From: Acorus gramineus
Taxonomy: Eukaryota; Streptophyta; Magnoliopsida; Acorales; Acoraceae
Direction of reading: 5' to 3'
Length of the DNA: 64,000 bases
NCBI GenBank assembly: GCA_030737835.1
Contig: CM060848.1
Coordinates: forward strand, 20,995,309 to 21,059,308
A program made the position numbers and the translations under genes. Positions 47,556-60,119 of the stretch are shown here, in pieces; positions within the stretch are counted from its first letter, which is position 1; each line of letters opens with the position of its first letter. A model generated the notes under the pieces. The model was not told the DNA's origin, made no database searches, and worked only from the letters and a program-made list of their open reading frames with translations.

Positions 47556-50500
47556 TCACACTTGGACCCCAATCCTCTGCGCAACCTGCAACAAGTTTAC
47601 TTCAGTCAGATTCTACCAAATACGATCATGTCTAAATGTATTTTTGAAAACAATGTACTTTGCTTCACAAGGTTTTCAAATATAGCTACGAGAGAAACGC
47701 TAGTGACATTGTTACATCACATGCAGTCCTTTAATGTAGTCTCATTTTGCTAGTGACATATATGCTTCATTAGACATATGAAGCATTTCAATTTTTTGTT
47801 TTTTTGACACGGAAACTGGAGACTAACATTACCGACATAGAATATTTAGTTGCATAAGAAGTGCTGCAACTGATAACCTTAAAAAAAAGAAAAGAAAAGA
47901 AAAGATGTTACCTCCTTAAAAGAGTGGACATCGCTTCCCCAAAGCCATGCATCACAACCTGCATCTCTGGCACCCCATATATCATTTCTTCGATCATCAC
48001 CGACATGCAAGGCATCTTCAGGTTTTACACCCAACAACTCACAAGCCTTTAGGAATATAGTTGGGTTTGGTTTTTCAGCAGCTACCTGTCATGAATTAAA
48101 CCAAGACATGAGGGGAAACAAAGGAAATGGGTGATGCCTACTGACTTTTTTGTCTTCATGTTCAAAACAAAAAAATAAAGCTGACTAAACCTGGGCAACA
48201 TTTGGAAACGAATTCGGTAGCATTTGAAGATTCTGCTTTTGTAGGAATCATATTTAATCCAAACTACCTTTCCAAACGCACTAGAGGTTCTCGTTTAAAA
48301 TAGCTTTTAATTATTAAAAACAGCTTTCAAGAATCCGACAAAAGCATGCTTAGCTTTTATGAATCTTACAAAAATATGCTTCCTAGAAAGCTATTTTAAA
48401 AGCTGTTTTAAGTGGATAGATGTTTTGCAAACTCATTTCACACGCTACCTTGGTATGTATAATGTATGGGATATTGAGTGATGTGACGAGTAACTAAATA
48501 TTTACATCAGATTTGGATTATGGAAAGACAAATGAGATGAAGCAAAAATGCAAAATGCATCAGTGGATAGCATGCATCACGCAGTCTAACAATAAATATA
48601 TATGTACACGCATGATAAAATATCAAAAATAAATCCCACTACACAAAATTTTCAAAATAAGTCTCAGTGAAAGAAGCAAATATATTAGGTATTCAACTGG
48701 ATGAGTGAATCATAAATTTCTGCTCACCTCAGCTGACACTACCATAGCATCAAACCAGTCATCACATTTCAGGGCCTGCAAAACAGGTCGTAACCGGGTG
48801 TCGAAGTTTGATACAACGGCCAATTTTACACCAGCTTTTCTAAGTGCCTTGAATACCTTCCCGGCGTTGGGATCACATAGGTGCCAAGCCTGAGAGAAAA
48901 AAGTATTTAAGAAAAACTAATGATAAATAATAATAATTACAAAAAATAAAAATATTAGAAGAACTTCTGGGCACCTTGTCAGTTGCATAGTATTGATAAA
49001 GTTCTTCAAAGTATTGTGAGTCTGAACAACCAGTGGAAGAACTGACTATATATTGCCAAAATGGCCTCCCATCATCCACATATCTGCAATAGCAGCAACA
49101 CCGCATTAAGAAAGGGGAATACATCTATCCTACAATAAAAGACTCCATATAGAAAAGGCCATGAGATTTTCGGCACTTGGATTTAAACACAAAGCAAAAA
49201 AGTCACCACATTTATTTGTGACTCAATCCATACAAAGTTCATTCTACGTTGAATAATTTCATACAAAACAACTCTTGTAAACTAAAGGTCCGTTTGGAAA
49301 CACAGATTGAAAAGTAACTTTCAGAATAAAACTGTTTTTTAAGATGATTTTAGACCTTGACTTTTTTTGGATGTTTTTTTTTTATTCAGGAATCAATATT
49401 TGAAAGAAGTTTAATATTTGATAGAGAAAGCTGCTTTTCTATTCAAAAAATCGATTTTGATCAAAAAGCGTTATTTTTTAGCTTTTCAAAACACAGATTT
49501 CGAGGAAAAAATTAAAAGGAATCCAGCTTCCAATTATGCAAAAAGCTGTCCCGTTTGACTGCACGATTTTAGTTTTTCAGCTTTTCAAAAAGCAAAAGCG
49601 CACCTAAACGCGCAACCAAACGGGGCCTAAATGTTACTGAAAAGATAATCACACCAAGTACATTTATTTGACATAAATATTAGAAAGGTTAGAATGCATA
49701 TCCTTTTAATGGAAAGCGAAGACAATGCTTTTACAGAGGTAAATATATTATACCTCCGATTCCCAAGTTATGATCACTAAAAAACAACCACATATAGCAC
49801 AGAGAGCAAAGCAATTTTTCCATTTATGTTAAAAGCAAAGTAAATCTATTCAAAGCTAACTGGATTGACATTTCTTCACTAAAAAAGGGGGGTTGACATA
49901 TGTATTATCTTGATAAGAGGGTGGCAACTGTTCCAAACATATTTGCTTTTTCAAAAAAAAAAGAAAAAAGTCCTTCATAGAGAGTGATAAACTACATGGA
50001 CACTTCCATTGTGATTAATGTGAACTGACAAGAAACACATATTCAGAACACTGAAATCTGGAAATCATAACAAAAGTTCCCCTTGAATAAAAAAAGAGAG
50101 AAAAGAAAAGGCACAATATTCTGCATTGATGACCGGAAAACTGCGAGCATCCACTTACAAAAAATTAAAAAAGTGTGCGATTTGGTTCACAATAAATCTT
50201 CCTGAAATCTTGCAAAAAGTATATCATGCATTTCTTAGGACACACCCATGATTGTGCTCAATTTTTTTCAAAGCTTCTCATGATTATCAAGTAAAAACAT
50301 AAAATTAATTGGGTCGTGATAAGTAGGCACTACAAATCCATCAAGAGATCAGGAGCTGCAGAGGGTGCAAGACAATGTTCTCTGCAGAATGCCTCTCCTA
50401 AACTACACAGCATTAGCAACAATAATTCTACTCCCATATTTAATAGCATCAATCCAACATATGTTTCATATATTAAAACACGTTGAAGCAAAAGGAATCA

Positions 50501-52627
50501 ATACAAAACATAAATTTGACAAGCACCATCTTGAACTTACAATGCACATCAAACTCCTAATCAAATGTAAACACAAAGCTCCAATTAGCGAATTGGAGTA
50601 TTCAGAGAGGAAGCTCAATAGCTCATACACTACTACAATTCCTCAGTACAGTGCCAAATGTCCAATCAATTCACAGTTTCTAACATAAGTCATTGCCACA
50701 TAAAAAAACACAGACCATGTATTCATAATCATTTATCTGATGGTCTTTTACTTGTGTACATAATCCCATAATGGTCATATTGTGTAGTTTAACAGATGCA
50801 TGACACAGAAATCCAGAACCTCCAGTTTGACTTCTGCAAATGGCCCAACCAAGAGAAAACCAACAAGATTCATAGTCGAGAACCAGCATAACACAAAAAG
50901 GTTGAAGTTTGTGTTGGACAACATCAAATATTTTAATCTACTATTAATTAGTGCCTCAAACAATTTGTAGATGATTATTAAATAAAAAGACAGAGGGACA
51001 ATGACATGTAAACACTTAATAAATTTGACTAAAACAAGCTAACAAAGCAAGATCGTGCCTTAAACAATTCATAGATGGTTTAAAAATAATGGCCATAATG
51101 AATATTAAAAACAAAAAATGAATAGATCTGAGTCTAGATCTTCCCCTAGAACAGACATGTCTTGTGCCTTAAACAACTCATGATTTTTAAACAAAGAAAC
51201 AGAGAGACAATGATATGTAAACGCTTACAACAAGTTTGACCAACAAACAAACTAAGCAAGTTCGCGCTTTAAATAATTCATAGATTTGGTATAAATAATG
51301 GTCCTGATGGACATTAAAACTAAACAAATTAACAAAAAAAAAAAGAAAAAAGAACAGACCTGAGCCTAGATCTTCCCCAAGGTTGCCCATAAGCCCATCG
51401 ATAGCGATACAAAATCTCATCTTCTGAATACTGCACCCCATATTTCTCCCCAATCTTCCTGTATATCTAACAAACAAATACGAAATAATTTTTTTTAAAA
51501 AGAGAAGGGAACCAATAAATTAGGAGAAGAATTATTAAACAACAAAATCTAAGTTGAATTTCAAACAATTAAAAAAAGATCAATGAAATAACAACACAAC
51601 CTTCCTTTCAAAAATGAGCATAATAAAAAAAAAAAAAAAAAAAAAAAACATTTAAGTTTGACCGATATATGTCAGAAGTGGAACTCCCAATCATCAACAC
51701 TGATTACAAGAAGAATCTCAAAATCTAAGAAGTAAAAACATAAGCCACTATAAAAGTATATGTAAATGTAAATAATCACTCCCACTAAAGGATGTCTAAA
51801 AAAGCTAAATGGAATCTAAACCAATTAATAAAAAAGATTCAACTTAGAATTTGCAGTACCATCAAACACAGTTAAAGAGCATATCAAACTTGACCCACAT
51901 AAATAAAATTCAGGGTCTTGGACCCATAGCTCTAATTTGCAATCGTGGGATCTTGGATTCAAGTCTTACCGATTATCTAACAAAAACAAAATAAAAAATT
52001 GAAAACCCAACATCACTAATAAGATTCGAAAACAAAAGAAGATAGATTAAAAGAAAAAATCACAGATCCAAACAACCACCTTAAAAAAAATAAAGACCAA
52101 TGCAAATGCAAACATTCACAAAAATATCAAAAAAAAATTGTGAAAAAGAGTCAAGAATAAAAGCAACCCAATCATCTGACCCACAACCAAAATACAAAAA
52201 ACAAATCAAAGACCATTTCAATCCCCCCCAAAAAAAAAAAGGAAACCCGTGCACAACCCATCACAAAAGATCCAACCTTTACACAATCCCATCCAAATCA
52301 AACCATAACGAGAGACAGAGAGGGCTTGGTTTTGCCAACCTGCGCCGTGGGTTGAGAAGGGACGAAGAGGGTCCCGACAGCATCAACAAACAGAGCCCTG
52401 TGAGTAATCTCCCCATACACCTCCCTCCGATACTCATCGTAGTCCTTCGTCCCCAACCACCCAAGCCCCAGCCGCCTCGGCCCCTCCTCCGCCGCCGGAG
52501 CCGCGGCGGCGGACGAGTGCGCGCGGCGGAAGGTTGAGGAGGGACCCCTGGCGGCGTCCGCGAAGACCCTGAAGAGGGTCCTCTTCAAAGACGTACTCGT
52601 CGCCATTAGAGAGAGACTTCTCTTCAT
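47556..52627 (-). CDS. HAD-superfamily hydrolase, HDHD3/dehalogenase-like
   Basis: Member of the haloacid dehalogenase-like family, probably a small-molecule phosphatase-type enzyme; substrate unknown. Exons 52340-52627, 51360-51466, 48975-49083, 48728-48889, 47912-48085 and 47556-47585 join in frame at GT-AG sites to 289 aa, close to the Arabidopsis At2g41250-type proteins. Motif I is FVDAVGTLF (D82), motif II VVSNFDTRL (S195), the motif III lysine is in AAEKPNP (K227) and motif IV HVGDDRRND (D252, D253, D257). Residues 1-75 are basic, rich in S, R and A, which suggests an organelle targeting peptide. A second in-frame ATG at 52606 has a better context (ATGGCG) and could be the true start. 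Exon 1 is GC-rich. Motif I has Val where phosphatases have the second Asp. Confidence 0.94.
49286..49628. mobile_element. MITE in intron 2 of the HAD gene
   Basis: Left end AGGTCCGTTTGG and right end, inverted, AGGCCCCGTTTGG; this is the very common plant GGCCCGTTTGG-type MITE. Inside are inverted AAAAGC and GCTTTT blocks. A TAA/AAA trinucleotide flanks it, compatible with a 3-bp target duplication, not proven. Confidence 0.6.
51925..52010 (+). mobile_element. SINE-like element in intron 1 of the HAD gene
   Basis: CCATAGCTCTAATTTGC and GGATTCAAGTCTTACC act as A- and B-box-like blocks, followed by GATTATCTAACAAAAAC and an A-rich tail; the layout matches the copy at 38125-38225. Confidence 0.45.
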
Positions 52628-52909
52628 CAGAGTTTCAAAAGGAACCGTTTTTTTTCACGAGTGTTTGTGATTTTCGGTTTTATTGAAATCATCACCATCG
52701 CCAACCTCGCATTTTCTGTTTTAGAATAGAATCATTTGCCCTTGGTGTTGAATAGAATTACGGGAATCGCCACTGATGACAAATTGGTATAGAAGATTGT
52801 GACAATCACTCTTATTGGTACATAGGATAGTGAAATGATGAAATACCTGAGTCACAAATCACAGACTTTCGGTTTTTTTTTAATGTTTGGCATATTCGTG
52901 ATAATGACT

Positions 52910-53150
52910 AAATGAAGGGATTAGTTTAAGACTAATCGAGTCCCGATCCAGTTGAGCCTGGCACCATTAATATCATCAGTATCGAACTGCATATTTTTTA
53001 AAGCGAACTACATAGCTTATGAATCGATTTGCACAGAGAGAGGCACTTGCACCCAATAATTGACTGTGAAGTTTGATTCATAAGCTGTGCAGTTTGATAC
53101 TAACCGGACTGATTGAAGATAGTCCTGATTGGATCTAAAGTCAAATGAAT
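52910..53150. mobile_element. MITE-like repeat, family with 57330-57500
   Basis: Contains ATATCATCAGTATCGAACT, also present near 57340, and inverted parts (ATAGCTTATGAATCG against TTGATTCATAAGCTGTG). The ends resemble TTAGTTTAAGACTA. No coding potential. Confidence 0.45.
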
Positions 53151-53689
53151 CATGCAAACCTTTGAGCACCATGAATCATAAGCTATTTTGTGATGGATGA
53201 TTATTCTAGTATATTTAACTATATCGAAAAAATAAATCATTTTATGTTTGATTGTGTTTTTAATCATTTTCGTTGGGAAATGTAATAGTGAAGTTTTTAG
53301 TTTTTGGTGGACAAACTGTGGATAAAAGATTACCAAGATGTTGATAAAAATTTATATAAAATAAACAAAAATGATTTGATATATGAGCCCTAATGATTTA
53401 TAAGAGATGATGATAAATGATTTGGGATGTGGGATCCCTTATATTGATAGAATAAAATGTGCGGAATAACACAATTCATATCAATACTAGCTTATTTTTA
53501 CTTATTTTATCATAATTATCCTCACATATTCTCTACAAACAAACATATTTTTAAGCTTATTCACCCTTATTTCACCCTATTATATATTTATTCTCCTATT
53601 CAAACAAATGCTTAATGCACTACAAAGTTTCTAAAAATGTGTAGTATGAAGGTTTGGAGTCAATACGAGTCCATAACAAATTATGGATC

Positions 53690-54410
53690 ACATGTTCACG
53701 AAAACCAGCTCAGTTGGTTGTCTTAGAGAGTTGCGTGCATTGTAATTCAATTTAAATGCCTGCAAGATTCGAATTAAGATCCCTAAAGCAAGATATCCTT
53801 TTGTTAGCCACTGGACCATTTTTTTTAATGAAATGGTAAGCATACATCTTAATTTTATTCAAATCTAAACGAAACATATCCAAAACAGTAAAATAGATAG
53901 ATGAAGGGTCTACATAGAGGAGCTACAAAATCTACTCCTCGATCACAATGTACAAAATTTTGCTTGCCCCTGCACAAGTAACCCCCCAATCTCTAATAAA
54001 ATTAATAACTGAATCCCATAAATTTTTGATGTAAACTCTTGTATCTCTAAAAATCAAATGGTTACGGACAAGCCAAATTGTCCACACCACAGTCGGAATG
54101 AAAGATTGAGTGATTTTACCCGTCGCACTTTGATCACCACTCGAACGAAGACGCCTCCCTGTCTCCCATAAATCGTGCAAGGAAGTAAACTAGTCTGCCA
54201 TCCTGTCGTCGCCTTCAAATGACTCCAAAGTTGACAAACAATTTCTCAATAAAGTGTACTGTTCCAAATGGGTTCCAAATGGGTGCCTGATGCCGATACT
54301 TGTTGTCTTTTCTGCACGATGGAGGAGGAAACGGTGACACACCTCTCCTGATACAAAAGCCAGATAAGCATTCAAACCTTTGAAGCCACTGGACCATTGA
54401 CCTAAGAGAC
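53690..54410 (-). mobile_element. SINE split by a LINE insertion
   Basis: On the minus strand the head (54410 to 54384) reads AGGTCAATGGTCCAGTGGCT, and the rest resumes at 53820 with the same bases, then AACAAAAGGATATC, TTAATTCGAATCTTG (B-box-like) and GCAGGCATTT. The two parts are separated by a LINE with a 15-bp target duplication. Removing it gives a tRNA-like A-box and B-box arrangement. Confidence 0.6.
53821..54383 (-). mobile_element. LINE remnant with 5' inversion (twin priming)
   Basis: Flanked by a perfect 15-bp target duplication, AGCCACTGGACCATT (53806-53820 and 54384-54398). The left part on the minus strand encodes the LINE ORF2 end, WTIWLVRNHLIFRDT (within 53932-54180), with a T-rich tail at 53821. 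The right part, 54240-54345, encodes on the opposite strand the segment that normally lies upstream in ORF2: DADTCCLFC and EEETVTHL, the zinc-finger of the RT C-terminal domain. This is the 5' inversion expected from twin priming. Confidence 0.85.
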
Positions 54411-55569
54411 AATCATAAACTACATGATGTATTATGAGTTGAAGTTTATGGTTTGGAGGGTGGGGTGTTAGTGCCAAATTGTTAAATAAATTGTAAATAA
54501 CATATATTACTATGTGGAGACACACCTATAGTTATAGTCACATAATATTTATGATAAAAATGATACACAAACAAGAGGTTGAGACAAAGGAATAGACGGT
54601 GCCTACATGGCATCACTAGATTTTTTTCTTGAAATTGATAAAAATGATACACAAACAAGAGGTACCATTTTTTAGTTGATTGTTCAAGAGTCCTATTGTG
54701 ATGGCCATAGAAAACCACTTTAGGTATTTCATTATTGGCAAAGTTGGGAAAATGACTAATTAAGGTATTCGTTTAAGACTAGAATATTAAATATATATAA
54801 TATTAGTTGAGATTGACAGGGTAATTATGTAACATGGAATAGGGTTTTTATATTAGAACTTTATGAATATATAATTATGATACCAATGTTTTGGAAGAAT
54901 CGAGTTAGTACATGCACACACAGAATTATATAAACACAATATTATGATGGAAAATGATACATTGACAGGTACCTACACTACACAATATAATTTGTATTTA
55001 AAATATAAACTACTCTTTATGTAGATTGATCCAAGAGTGATGCCTGTATAGAACACTATGTTCATTTTATACATTACTGATAAGAAAGTACATATAGACT
55101 TTGTAAACTAGTTGATGTCCATACAACACTATAACATTAAAAAAATACTGATCCAAACTATTTCATAAATAAAATGTGAAACAATTAAATAACCAACTAG
55201 CAAAATTATTGGTTACATGCCTAACATTAAACTTGGTGAAAGAAATATTGAATAACTGAAAAAATGAGATTAATCAGAAATACATATTGAATGCCGAGAT
55301 TACACGTTTGATTTTTCAGTAGTAGATCTATAATTAAAAAAAAAGTGTTTTTGATTGTTCGATATAAAATGGAATAAAAGGTAAATCCAAATAATTACCT
55401 ATTACAAATTGTTATTAATATCCAAATAATCTCTAGAAAAATATAATATTTTTTGAATATTTCATCCACTTAACTATGGATTTATGAATTATATCCATAT
55501 AACTCATGCAAACTGAAAAAATGATAGATGTTTTATCAATCACTATGTCATCCCAACAATTAAAAAATC

Positions 55570-56053
55570 CAGTGTTTTAAAACCCGACTCAACCTGGCCA
55601 GATGAACCGGTTAAATCTTTAATTTACTCTCAAAACTTGATGGCATAAAAAATCAATAAAACTCAATCAACTCACTGGTTGAACCAACGGTTTTGGAGAA
55701 TCAGCAATATTTAATTAAACCGATTGATTTTTTATTCATACAACTTGTGATTAATTACTTGTTAAAACATGAAATCTAATAAAAAGTTTAGATAGTATAT
55801 AATAAAATTACGTTATGATGTTAAATAAAAACTTTAAAATGTATTATAATTAAGACTTGATAATAATACAAAGATTTCTTAAAATATTTCATATTTTTAT
55901 AATATTATTTATTAGTAATAATAATTAATATATATATTAATTATGTCAGGATGATGTCACAGTTCAAATCTGGTTGACCTAGTGGTTGAACCAGTGACCC
56001 TTAACCCGTTTAATTTTTCAATTCAATAAACTGTTTCGATTTTTAAAACGCTG
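55570..56053. mobile_element. hAT-type MITE
   Basis: Ends CAGTGTTTTAAAA (55570) and CAGCGTTTTAAAA (inverted, to 56053), 12 of 13 identical. Flanks AAAAAATC and TGAAAATC match at 6 of 8, compatible with an old 8-bp duplication. Subterminal GGTTGAACCA and ACTGGTTCAACCA blocks are inverted. No coding sequence. Confidence 0.7.
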
Positions 56054-56411
56054 TGAAAATCAACCATTACTGCATCTTTGCATCCTCCCATTCCACCACA
56101 TGTATCATTTTTCATCCTCTACCTGAATAATTTTTTAATGAATGCAACATTCTGTTTAAAAATGGAAAATTGATCTAAAAAATAATTCACTTATTTATAT
56201 ATAAAATTTTATAAAATAAAATCCTATAAATTTTATTAAAGATTTTTCTAGACCAAAAAAAAAACTTTACTCATGATGAACATGTGATACGTTGGGTCAC
56301 AAACAAAATATTTTACCCAGTGTTTTCTAAAGTAACTTTTACTATCTCATGAAGTTTGGAATGTATATGTTATCTAATAAAATATATATATTCATAATAA
56401 AGTAAAATAAA

Positions 56412-57243
56412 GGGTTAAAGACATCTATATCCCTACAATTGTACAAGTCATCGAAAACTCATAAAAACTTATTATCATTCATGTGTTAAATTTTCCTCCA
56501 AATTTGGTTGAGTAGGAACAAGAAACTATTTGCCGTACAGCGTTTCTGCATAGAAAACGTGTGGGACGACACGTTACATTTCATCTCCACTTGGGGCTGC
56601 ATCTTAGCGGGTGCTCGACGTGTCGGCATCACTGATGGAGTGTTCCACATCGACCCGGGCTAGGCAGTGCTTACAGCCAGTCGAGGCATCTGGACTGTAG
56701 GGCTTTTTTCTTTTCTTTCTATTTCATATATTTCATGAGGAGTCTATCCCAAACTGCTTGTGTGAATAACTTCTCTTTTTTTATTTTCTCCTTACTATTA
56801 TCTACACGCCTTCTCTCCCCTCCACCGTGCTTTTGAGACAAATTCAGACTTATGTAACATCATTGATCAGTTATATACAGTCTATATTTTCTATAAAAAA
56901 AAAATTCCCTCCAAATTGATGGAATATTCTCACTTTTTAGAATATTCTATTATCACAAAATTGTGTAAATATTACGATCCTTATAAATAATTAAAAAGGT
57001 AAATTAATTTATGTAACAGACCAAATTGTTTGCAGAGAGAAAAAAATTAGAAATAATTTACTTAATTCATGGTATAAGTTACAGTTAACTAGGGTAGGTT
57101 GTGTTAGAGTTAAACTTTATTAACAGTAGGGATGAATTTGGGGTTTCATGAGTTTTTAGAGACTCATACATTTTTTATAATTTTAACAAGAACTTATATG
57201 GAATTAAACATTCTTGCATGGACGTAGTAGATGTCTTTAATTA
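56412..57243. mobile_element. Mutator-like element with GC-rich core
   Basis: Ends share TTAAAGACATCTA in inverted orientation, followed by looser similarity (AAAACTCAT blocks, CAAATTTGG against CCAAATTCATCC). A 9-bp repeat TAAAATAAA flanks it (56403-56411 and 57244-57252), the MULE target length, though it is low complexity. The core at 56525-56720 is far more GC-rich than its surroundings and shows no long frame. Confidence 0.55.
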
Positions 57244-57749
57244 TAAAATAAAATACATATTCTATTTTTTTTTTCTTCTAATGGAGTAAATATTCATTTA
57301 ACCATATGTATACTTAGTTTAGATCCGGTTAGGTTTTAATATCATCAGTATCGAACTTATGAATTGAATTACACATTCAATTATTAGATATAAATATCAC
57401 TCTATGTATAATTCAATTAATAGATTGTGTAATTTACATATATTCTGGTTAAGTCAAGATCCATACTCACATGTCATCTATTAGATATTTTCTATTGAAC
57501 TGAGTACTATTTACAATAAGCCCTAAGGACTTTTGCGGGGAGAGACTAGAGAGTGCTATGGTTATTGGTTATATCATATTCAACTTTACTAATTATATTA
57601 TATGTACTATCACTATGTGGTATTTCCGTTATTAATCTCGATATAAAGGGCTTTGAAAGGTAGATTAATTCCAACCAAAAAAAGGTTTCCTTTTATTAAA
57701 GACATGACGTGGCGAAAGCAGAAGAAAGGGTTGAGTAAGAGCCTCCGAC

Positions 57750-58171
57750 TAGGGCGAGTAATCGAACCAAGCCGTTCCGGCTCGACCCGATTCGAACCTG
57801 TTTAAATTTATTTAATTAGATAAATAAATGAGTTTAATCAATTTTTAAAGCTTAATTAGACTCAAGATCTGGATCGAGCTTCATTTTGTATTCAAACTCG
57901 ATTCGTTTGTGCTATAAAAAACTTATTTAAAGCTTAACTCAACTCATTTATACAATCAGAATATTAAATCAATACAAAGTTATGCTCATTTAGGCTCATG
58001 AACTTGACTTATTTAGACTAAAATTTTATTTTCAACCCCTAAAAACCTTAAAATGAAGAAGAACGCTAGGCTCGATGAGGTTCGTGAGCTCGGCTCGGCT
58101 CGACTTGTTTATAAATGAGCCGAGCTTGAACATGTCAAAGCTCGGCTTGTTCAACTTGTTTACCACCCCTA
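57750..58171. mobile_element. hAT-type MITE with perfect 8-bp target duplication
   Basis: Ends TAGGGCGAGTAA (57750) and TAGGGGTGGTAA (inverted, to 58171). Flanked by CCTCCGAC at 57742-57749 and 58172-58179. Subterminal regions repeat AGCTCGGCTCG and CGAGCC motifs. 422 bp, no coding sequence. Confidence 0.85.
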
Positions 58172-58470
58172 CCTCCGACTTACGCTCTCTCTCTCTTTTA
58201 CTCCTCACTTCTAGATAAAATGGAAAAAAAAAATTAAAAAAAAATATATTTTTTATTACTAAAATTCAACAAAAACTCAAAACATACATAGTATAAAAAG
58301 AAATATCTTCTATGAAGTACCTCGATTTCTAAAAGGAAACCTTATGCTCCTCAATCAAAAGCGGTTCCCCCAAGAAACTCAGCCATCTTGCCCTCCCACA
58401 ACAAACACCCCAGTATTTTATAAACCCTACCATCATCTCTCATACATTCTCAAAGTAAATCGGTGTCGCC

Positions 58471-58620
58471 ATGAAAATAAGATGGTTTCTCGACAACCAT
58501 AACAACGCCCGTGTGACTATTGGAACGAGAGACTATATCACTTTAGCTTTCACACTTCAATCACTCGGACGACTCAGCTATCGACCAACCACCCATAAAT
58601 CATCAATGGACGGAAAATGA
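58471..58620 (+). CDS. Small ORF of unknown function (tentative)
   Basis: 49 codons starting MKIRWFLDNHNNARVTIG, ending TGA at 58620. A TATA-like TTTTATAAACC lies near 58415 and the start has a G at -3. It resembles no protein I know. It could be chance in a repeat-rich region, or a small peptide or gene relic. Confidence 0.15.
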   Translation: MKIRWFLDNHNNARVTIGTRDYITLAFTLQSLGRLSYRPTTHKSSMDGK

Positions 58621-59456
58621 TCATCAAAGTCCACCGTTAGCTTCAGTTAATGTTAAACACATCACGCTGTCGAACTTATTGTTAGTCCCTTCCACTGAAC
58701 CCCTTCCACTTAAAATAATTAAAATATTTTGTTAGTCCCTTCCACTTATTATAACGGGGTATATAATTCATTGAAAATTTTTACATTCACCTCATAAAAG
58801 TACATGTCTCATTAGATAAAATATATGATTTATAAATAAATGAAATCATGATGATTATGTTTTAGATTTTAAAATAGACCGAGTGCAATATTTTTCAAAC
58901 TATAAAATATTTTTTGTAAGAATTGTTTTATTAAAAAAAATAATGTGTTGGTACTTGATTAAGTTTCTTGTGTGAATGTTTATAGGTGCTCTAGTTCAGG
59001 AGCCTATATATGATAAGGCAAACCCCTGAATGTATGTAATCTAGGCAAACTCTAACTCTAGGCGGCTGCTTAACTCGCAGAGGGACAGGACTAGCCCTGA
59101 ATGGTGCAAGAATTGCATTATACTTTGGTCACATATATATAAGTCATTCTCATTGGATTAGCAATGTATATTTGAATATATTCGGGGTAGCATTTGTCCA
59201 CAGATTCTTCACAAAAATACTTCTCCTGAACTGGATTATCAAGCCACCATCACTGGACGTTGACAGCCCCAAGAAATTGTGGCTGTGGACATGCATGCAA
59301 ATGAGAGGCTGGCAAGGCTTTTGTGACTCATGAAATGTGAGTTGGAGAGGACCATGGAAACCCTTGATTTATAAGTGGGACCCCAGACACCAATATTCAG
59401 GGGCTGGACCTGTGGATGTGATTAGAGGGTCATAAAGAGAAGCAATGTCAGGATAA

Positions 59457-59720
59457 AGATATGTAACAAAGCATGTATTCCAAGCCACATGGTTTGGAAA
59501 TGGTGGGCCATAGTGTATTCAAGATGAGATTCTGAGGTTTCCTATCCATTTGATAATATGACCATTAACTTTTTTTCAATTCCTTGATAGATATGTAACA
59601 AAGCAGGTATTCCAAGCCACATAGTTTGGAATTGGTGGGGCCATAGTGTATTCAAGTGAGATTCTGAGGCTTCTTGTCCATTTGATAATATGACCATTAA
59701 CTTTTTTTCAATTCCTTGGC
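59457..59720. repeat. 132-bp tandem duplication
   Basis: AGATATGTAACAAAGCA starts at 59457 and 59589; both units contain GCCATAGTGTATTCAAG and end TTTTTTTCAATTCCTTG, with a handful of differences. Confidence 0.9.
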
Positions 59721-60096
59721 ATTTGGTATTCAGATTCCTCTGTCATACATTGTTTGGGGATGTGTTTACAAGCGTCCTACATTTTATTTATAGTATAATG
59801 AATTATATATTCTTCTACAAAGTATATTTTTTTTAATGAAATAGAACTACATGTGGAACTGTATACAAGGTGTGTAAATAATACCTAATATGTTAATATA
59901 TATATAGGATAATCACATGTGCAGTCCCCACATGGTCTTATTTTTCTTAAATGCATATTTCATGTAATGAAACATGAAATATAATCCATGCTTATCTAGT
60001 CTAAAATCACAAAAATCATGTTAAACTTCTGTTCTGGCATCTATTCCACTTTTTATTTGGGATTTAAATTTTAGGAAGTGGCATTGAAGGTACAAT

Positions 60097-60119
60097 ATGA
60101 TATGATATGATATGATACT
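60097..60119. repeat. (GATAT)n microsatellite
   Basis: Four to five copies of a GATAT pentamer. Confidence 0.75.
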
